Assembly: GCA_035529715.1 (NCBI GenBank) | Contig: DATKWF010000050.1 | Location: forward strand, 1-18,410 | DNA length: 18,410 nt | Source of the DNA: DATKWF01 sp035529715 | Lineage (GTDB): Bacteria > Chloroflexota > Dehalococcoidia > Dehalococcoidales > RBG-16-60-22 | Direction: 5' to 3' | Shown: positions 14,257-18,410 of the stretch, in pieces | Position numbering within the stretch: position 1 is the stretch's first letter | Layout: each line of letters begins with the position of its first letter | Made by a program: the position numbers and the translations under genes | Notes under the pieces: generated by a model | What the model was told of the DNA's origin: nothing | The model's database searches: none | Seen by the model: only the letters and a program-made list of their open reading frames with translations

Positions 14257-14958
14257 TTACCAGGTTATTTCCACGCGGTGAAAAGCCTCGGCCAACTCAA
14301 AATCCTCTCCCTCAGCCATATCCCTGGCCCGCTGTTTAAGCCTATCTTCAAGGTCAGGAATCTTGTTATCATTAATCTGGCTTTTGTGGCAGCGCAGGGC
14401 AGCCAGCTTTACATCAAAAGTACCGGTGATATCCGAGTGATAATTTATATCTTCCGGTGCCGCCCAGAGCAAAACTTCCTTAACCTTGTGAGGCTGAATG
14501 CCTTCTTCCATTAAATCAGGATAGGCAAGATGGTCCCTGGCATAGGGGAAAATAGCGTCCAGAGTAACCTGCCCGACAATCCGGTGGTCACGATGCCAGA
14601 TATAGCGCCGATAAGGGTCGGCAGTTACTACCGTCTCGGGTCGGTACATTCTTATCAGGCGCACAATTTCCTTCCTGAACTCAGGAGTATCTTCCAGACT
14701 CTGGTCGGGATGGCGCAGGAAGATGACCTCCCTCACCCCCAACAGCCTGGCGGCAGCCTGTTGCTCCCGCTCCCGGATTTTCACCAGTTTCTCCGGTTTC
14801 ATGTTAAAATCAGAGGTGCCTTTATCGCCGTTGGCACACACCACATAGACAATTTCCTTCCCCTCTTTTACCCAGCGAGCCACAGTGCCAGCGGCTCCAA
14901 ACTCAGCATCATCCGGATGCGGAATAACCACCATAACCTGAGCCGGTTTAACCGTCAT
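14257..14958 (-). CDS. PIG-L family deacetylase (MshB/BshB-like)
   Basis: A 233-residue zinc-dependent N-deacetylase of the PIG-L/LmbE family, the group that removes acetyl from N-acetylglucosamine conjugates (MshB in mycothiol, BshB in bacillithiol synthesis). Motif one is PHPDDAEFG with H14, D16 and D17. The third metal ligand is in YIWHRDHRIVG, where the usual H-x-x-H pair is visible. The central stretch GTSDFNMKPEKLVKIREREQ and the following LGV are typical. No signal peptide, so it acts in the cytoplasm. AAGGAG (14970-14965) sits six bases before the ATG. It is divergent from the two-domain GNAT across an 83-base gap containing a symmetric promoter-like palindrome, suggesting the two are expressed together. 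The substrate is not known. Confidence 0.93.
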   Translation of the reverse strand: MTVKPAQVMVVIPHPDDAEFGAAGTVARWVKEGKEIVYVVCANGDKGTSDFNMKPEKLVKIREREQQAAARLLGVREVIFLRHPDQSLEDTPEFRKEIVRLIRMYRPETVVTADPYRRYIWHRDHRIVGQVTLDAIFPYARDHLAYPDLMEEGIQPHKVKEVLLWAAPEDINYHSDITGTFDVKLAALRCHKSQINDNKIPDLEDRLKQRARDMAEGEDFELAEAFHRVEITW

Positions 14959-14987
14959 GTAAAACTCCTTGGTTCAAGATACTAACC

Positions 14988-15021
14988 AGATTGTATAATA
15001 TCAGCTTAATTGATACAATCT
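14988..15021. promoter_or_regulatory. symmetric divergent promoter or operator palindrome
   Basis: AGATTGTAT (14988-14996) and ATACAATCT (15013-15021) are a perfect nine-base inverted repeat with a 16-base spacer. Because of the symmetry, both strands read TTGTAT, 17 bases, TACAAT. On the plus strand that gives a start near 15026 for the two-domain GNAT, and on the minus strand one near 14983 for the PIG-L gene. The -10 boxes match five of six and the -35 boxes only three of six. It may equally be a dimeric repressor site. Confidence 0.5.
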
Positions 15022-15041
15022 TAGACTGAGGTTATCCAAAG

Positions 15042-15968
15042 ATGGACAATTTCACCTATATCATCAGAAATTACCGGACTTCAGATTTTAATGATTATGT
15101 CAAGTTATATATCGCGGCGGCCAGGCTTGCGCCGAGAGGACACGACTGCTCACCCCAGGCCATCAGCGATAGTTTAAACCGCCCTAAGTACTCTCCAGAA
15201 AAGGACCTGTTTGTCGCTGAAATGGCAGGTAGAGTTGCCGGCTTTATAAATATCATCCCCGAGCTGGCGACCGAGCGTGTTATTCTTGATTGCCTGGTGC
15301 ATCCAGAACACCGGAGAAAGCATTTAGCCACCAAACTACTCGGCCAAGCCACACGCCGCGCCAGAGAGTTGAACGCCAGAGTAGCCCGGGTAAATGTAAT
15401 CCAGGACAATACGGTGGCTACGAGGGTGCTGCCCAGACTTGGTTTCAGAATTGCCCGCCGGTTTCTGGAATTGAGACTGCTTCTTACCGAAGCTCCCCTG
15501 CCAGAAACCCATCACCATACACATACGCTTCGTCATCTACAAGCCGGTGAGGAAGAGCAACTCACTCAACTGCAGAATCGCTGTTTTGGCAGTGCCTGGG
15601 AATACAACCCCAACACCACCGAAGATATAGTCTACCAGCTAAATTTCAGCTACCATTCACCGGAAGATGTAATCCTGACCTGCGAGAAGGACAGTCTTAT
15701 CGGCTATTGCTGGACAGAGATAGACCCTGAAGCCACCGAGACTGAGAAAAAGGGACGTATTTATATGTTTGGAGTTGACCCTGATTACCGCAGCCGGGGG
15801 ATTGGCAAAAAGGCGCTACTGGCGGGATTGTCCTATCTCAAAAGTAAAGGTGCGCGAATTGCAGAGTTAAACGTGGATAGTGAGAATGAAGTCGCTTATG
15901 CCCTTTACCGCTCGGTTGGTTTCAAGCCCTGGACGATTAGTCTGTGGTACGAGAAGACGATAGATTAG
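15042..15968 (+). CDS. two-domain GNAT acetyltransferase (MshD-like architecture)
   Basis: A 308-residue protein with two GNAT domains in tandem. The first (about residues 5-150) keeps the fold but has EHRRKHLA where the acetyl-CoA loop should be R-x-x-G-x-G/A, with H94 replacing the glycine, so it is probably inactive. The second (about 160-308) has an intact loop, R250-x-x-G253-x-G255 (YRSRGIGKKAL), followed by LNVDSENEVAYALYRSVGF. An inactive first and active second domain, similar length, and blocks such as CWTEIDPE and FGVDPDYR recall mycothiol synthase MshD from memory. The substrate is unproven, and RimI-type or small-molecule acetylation is possible. GAGG (15028-15031) lies ten bases before the ATG. 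It converges on the glycosyltransferase with five bases between stops. Confidence 0.88.
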   Translation: MDNFTYIIRNYRTSDFNDYVKLYIAAARLAPRGHDCSPQAISDSLNRPKYSPEKDLFVAEMAGRVAGFINIIPELATERVILDCLVHPEHRRKHLATKLLGQATRRARELNARVARVNVIQDNTVATRVLPRLGFRIARRFLELRLLLTEAPLPETHHHTHTLRHLQAGEEEQLTQLQNRCFGSAWEYNPNTTEDIVYQLNFSYHSPEDVILTCEKDSLIGYCWTEIDPEATETEKKGRIYMFGVDPDYRSRGIGKKALLAGLSYLKSKGARIAELNVDSENEVAYALYRSVGFKPWTISLWYEKTID

Positions 15969-15973
15969 TATCT

Positions 15974-17203
15974 TCAGGCAGAATAACCCGACAGCACACC
16001 TCTATATTCTCTTACCATCTTATCGGCAATTTTTGACCAGTCAAAGTCGGCTACTGATGTCCGCATTAAATCAATAGACTCTGTGGTAACCTCCGGCTTT
16101 GAGAGAAGAAGCTCTATTTTTTGCGCCAGGCGGTGAGGAGAATTATCAACAACCACATACCCCGTCTCACCCTGACGGATGACCTTTTTGGCGATACCGA
16201 CATCGGTAGCCACCACCGGTGTCCCGCAAGCCAAAGATTCCAGAGCTACCAGTCCGAAACTTTCGTAATAAGAAGGAATAACACAAACATCGGCAGCACC
16301 GTAGTAGAGTGGTAACTTCTCCTGCTTTATCAAGCCCAGAAAATTAACCGAGTCCTCTATATTAAGCTCCCGGGACAACTGCTGAAGTCGGTCTATCTCA
16401 TACTGGCTGTGCTCATCACCACCGATTATCAAAAGCCTGAACCCGTGTTTGTTTTTAAGATAGGTCATCGCCCTCAGTAACTTGTCTATGCCCTTTAATG
16501 GCTCAATTCTGCCGACAAACAGAATATTCCGGCGGTTACCATTTAAGTCCAGTTGCTGTCTGGCTGTCTCTTTGTCTATGGGCTGGAACCGGCTCAGGTT
16601 CACACCACAGGGGATAACACTGATTGTCTCCGGTGAAGCACCGTAGTACCGAATGAGGTCCTCTTTTTCTCTTTCCGTGGCAGCAACGATGCGATGGCAG
16701 TTCCTGGCCAGATATCTCTCTGTCTCAAGGCGAAGTTCAGGCTCTCCCTCACCGATGCCGATAGCATTCTTAACCGCACCCAGCGTATGAAACATTACTA
16801 TATGAGGAACGTTCCACCAGCTCTGCAGAAATTTCCCCGCCCAGGCCGAAAGCCAGTAATGGCTGTAGACCAAATCATAATGAAGCTGGTTGCGCTTCCT
16901 GAAGCTTTCCAGTTTACCAGCAAAGTCAGGGAGATGAGGGTAAACAGCTAACTTGTGCATCTCGCCGTCTTTGCCCGCCTTGAGGTGAATAAGTCGGGTG
17001 TTGTTGCCCAACTCATAAATCTGCTTATCCTTAGGGTCATGGGCACGGGTATAGATATCAATCAAGTGTCCACATTTCCCCAATTCACGGGCAAGCTCCA
17101 GGACATAGACACTCATGCCACCGGTATCTTTTGCTCCCAGCTTCTTCACCGGGCAACTGTGGGCACTGAGCATGGCTATTCTTAATTGTCCGTCTCTAAT
17201 CAA
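15974..17203 (-). CDS. GT4-type glycosyltransferase (MshA-like)
   Basis: A 409-residue retaining glycosyltransferase with the two-Rossmann GT-B fold. The N-terminal half has the glycine loop DTGGMSVYVLELARELGK and the block YSHYWLSAWAGKF followed by FHTLGAVKN, a combination I associate with MshA (and sucrose-phosphate synthase-like GT4 enzymes). The C-terminal half has NILFVGRIEPLKGID and the nucleotide-sugar E-x7-E motif in YYESFGLVALESLACGTPVVAT. The donor is probably a UDP- or GDP-sugar; the acceptor is unknown. The start is TTG (17201-17203). The GGAGAGGAGGAG stretch upstream is strong, but its AGGAGG core is only three bases from TTG and six from the next codon, ATT. An AT-rich stretch and the repeat element at 17260-17391 lie upstream. 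Confidence 0.92.
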   Translation of the reverse strand: MIRDGQLRIAMLSAHSCPVKKLGAKDTGGMSVYVLELARELGKCGHLIDIYTRAHDPKDKQIYELGNNTRLIHLKAGKDGEMHKLAVYPHLPDFAGKLESFRKRNQLHYDLVYSHYWLSAWAGKFLQSWWNVPHIVMFHTLGAVKNAIGIGEGEPELRLETERYLARNCHRIVAATEREKEDLIRYYGASPETISVIPCGVNLSRFQPIDKETARQQLDLNGNRRNILFVGRIEPLKGIDKLLRAMTYLKNKHGFRLLIIGGDEHSQYEIDRLQQLSRELNIEDSVNFLGLIKQEKLPLYYGAADVCVIPSYYESFGLVALESLACGTPVVATDVGIAKKVIRQGETGYVVVDNSPHRLAQKIELLLSKPEVTTESIDLMRTSVADFDWSKIADKMVREYRGVLSGYSA

Positions 17204-17259
17204 ACTCCTCCTCTCCGATATCCATGCTTTGTTTATATTATTTTATATATTTAACCTCA

Positions 17260-17391
17260 CCCCCTTTATCCCCCCCTCCTTAAAAGGAGATGGGGAAGAG
17301 ATTTTAGAGAGGGGGTTCGCCCCTCTCTTATCTACACACCCCTTTTCCCTATCAAGGAAAGGGGGCCAGGGGGATAGGTTGTTAAACAACC
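17260..17391. repeat. multi-hairpin palindromic repeat element (MITE- or REP-like)
   Basis: This non-coding gap is packed with inverted repeats. Outer arms TATCCCCC (17267-17274) and GGGGGATA (17369-17376) enclose three hairpins. They are CTCCTT/AAGGAG (17276-17281, 17284-17289) with flanking CCCC/GGGG, AGAGAGGGG/CCCCTCTCT around GTTCG (17306-17314, 17320-17328), and CCCCTTT/AAAGGGG (17339-17345, 17358-17364). A separate palindrome, GGTTGTT-A-AACAACC, abuts at 17377-17391. No T run follows on either strand, so it is not a plain terminator. It looks like a dispersed structured repeat, but only one copy is in the window. Confidence 0.6.
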
Positions 17392-17400
17392 GCACTACCA

Positions 17401-18381
17401 CTACTTGATAATTATCTGGCAATTATACAGGGGGATTTCTTTGCCGCCGAGGTGATATTTATACACCTCGGCCCCTTTCAGGAAGTCAAACCTGTTCTTG
17501 CCCTTACTGATGCTGTCTTTAATACAGAGAGCTTTGGAAAGTAAGCCTACGCTTAAGTAGCGGTACTCGGGACTGTAGCCACTGTTATATAAATATATAC
17601 TGCCATTATAGTCGAAATAGGTAACCATGGCTAACGGTACTGCCTCCAGCTCAAGAATGCCTACTTTCAGCAATTTGACCTCAGCCATAACCTCTGCCAT
17701 AGCCCTGAAGAAGGATTCCATACGTTCAGTCAGGAAAGCCGCCTTATCCTCCCGACTCTCAGTAAATAGCTTCAGAAAGTCATCCATGACTTCACGAACT
17801 ACTGCCCTGTCCTCCACCACCCGATAATCCACCCCACCCATCTCCCCCAACCTTCTCAATTTACGCCTGACCTCATGCCGCTGTTTCGTGGTCAGCATGC
17901 CGAGATAATCATCCCAGGCGGGCGGCAGGTCCAGCTCTACCGAAACATCAGCCGGCTGACAGGAAACATCATAACCCCGATTTCGTGCCATACCCACCAG
18001 ACTGCTGACCACGGTGGAGTCAGGTCTCAGCGACCTCAAGTCCAGAGTTTTGATGCCTTTCTTTCTCAAATCATCAAGCAGGACATCGAAGAAGTCTTCT
18101 TCCCTTCCCGGCACAATAACAAAGTCCATATAGTCGCAAACATCAGCGCTGCCAACGAAAAAAGCCTTTCCCTCTTTTAACTGGAGGGGGGCAATGCCGA
18201 TAATATCCGACTGCTGTCTCACCACCGCCAGATACAGTTCCGCCCCGGGTTGAAACTCCCGCCACCAGACTTCCAGCCAGGGGGGTAAAACAAAGACCGA
18301 GCCCCACTTCAGGCGATTACCTGAATCAGTCCAGTATGAATTGAGGCCGGTAAAACTCTCCTGCGTAACGGTATAGCTCAT
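17401..18381 (-). CDS. GNAT-fold acyltransferase, Acetyltransf_6 / CelD-FemAB-like
   Basis: A 326-residue protein of the GNAT-superfamily group often labelled CelD/BcsL or FemAB-like (Acetyltransf_6). Members acylate polysaccharides, cell-wall precursors or small amines. The N-terminal part has FVLPPWLEVWWREFQPGAEL, resembling the usual opening that precedes a degenerate first fold. The middle helix block WDDYLGMLTTKQRHEVRRKLRRL (about residues 155-177) is very characteristic. The C-terminal fold has YFDYNGSIYLYNSGYSPEYR, VGLLSKALCIKDSI and the family-typical FDFLKGAEVYKYHLGG. The ribosome-binding site is weak. The gene lies upstream of the glycosyltransferase on the same strand, with the hairpin-rich repeat between, so co-expression is possible. 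Context suggests glycan or glycoconjugate modification; the substrate is unknown. Confidence 0.85.
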   Translation of the reverse strand: MSYTVTQESFTGLNSYWTDSGNRLKWGSVFVLPPWLEVWWREFQPGAELYLAVVRQQSDIIGIAPLQLKEGKAFFVGSADVCDYMDFVIVPGREEDFFDVLLDDLRKKGIKTLDLRSLRPDSTVVSSLVGMARNRGYDVSCQPADVSVELDLPPAWDDYLGMLTTKQRHEVRRKLRRLGEMGGVDYRVVEDRAVVREVMDDFLKLFTESREDKAAFLTERMESFFRAMAEVMAEVKLLKVGILELEAVPLAMVTYFDYNGSIYLYNSGYSPEYRYLSVGLLSKALCIKDSISKGKNRFDFLKGAEVYKYHLGGKEIPLYNCQIIIK

Positions 18382-18410
18382 GTTTTCAGGTAACAGTGTA
18401 GCACCCCGCT

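Overview
This 18.4 kb window is an ordinary-looking but dense stretch of a bacterial chromosome. It has about eighteen confidently called protein genes, one incomplete gene at the left edge, and two small genes. I see no tRNA or rRNA gene, CRISPR array, transposase or phage gene. Gene style suggests a member of the Chloroflexota, most likely Dehalococcoidia: a Pgi of the type usually fused to transaldolase, a paired CcdA/TlpA module, lipoprotein solute-binding proteins, strong AGGAGG ribosome-binding sites and several GTG/TTG starts. That placement is inference from remembered protein families, not a database match.

Layout. 1-1043 (minus): a polar amino acid ABC transporter, with a lipoprotein binding protein followed by the start of its permease, which runs off the window. 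1232-2092 (plus): an aldo/keto reductase with a more AT-rich composition than its neighbours. 2169-2612 (minus): an ElaA/YjcF-like GNAT acetyltransferase. 2779-3752 (plus): a perfect-consensus promoter, a G-rich leader, a small two-helix membrane protein and a nitroreductase. 3874-5487 (minus): a sodium-coupled NSS amino acid transporter with a 35-residue partner that resembles the MetS small subunit. 5828-6955 (plus): a CsaA-like tRNA-binding protein and ribulose-phosphate 3-epimerase.

7028-12320 (minus) is one five-gene run in the order ccdA, tlpA, a Cys-rich small protein, transketolase, phosphoglucose isomerase. It joins an extracytoplasmic thiol-reduction module to central sugar-phosphate metabolism. 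The epimerase faces it, so three enzymes of the pentose phosphate and glycolytic interconversions sit together. 12405-14247 (plus) encodes a Cas4/RecB-type iron-sulfur nuclease and a glyoxalase II-like metallo-beta-lactamase fold hydrolase.

14257-18381 holds a PIG-L deacetylase (minus), a two-domain GNAT (plus), a GT4 glycosyltransferase (minus) and a GNAT-fold acyltransferase (minus). The first three are the same family types as MshB, MshD and MshA of mycothiol synthesis, and the two-domain GNAT has a degenerate first domain as MshD does. No MshC-like ligase is in view, so a thiol pathway is a hypothesis; surface glycan modification is the main alternative.

Main points for a second look: the mycothiol-like trio, the unannotated MetS-like microprotein, a symmetric bidirectional promoter at 14988-15021, a multi-hairpin repeat element at 17260-17391, a possible structured leader upstream of the NSS transporter, a missing metal-ligand His in the epimerase, and two genes where a strong ribosome-binding site points at an ATT codon.
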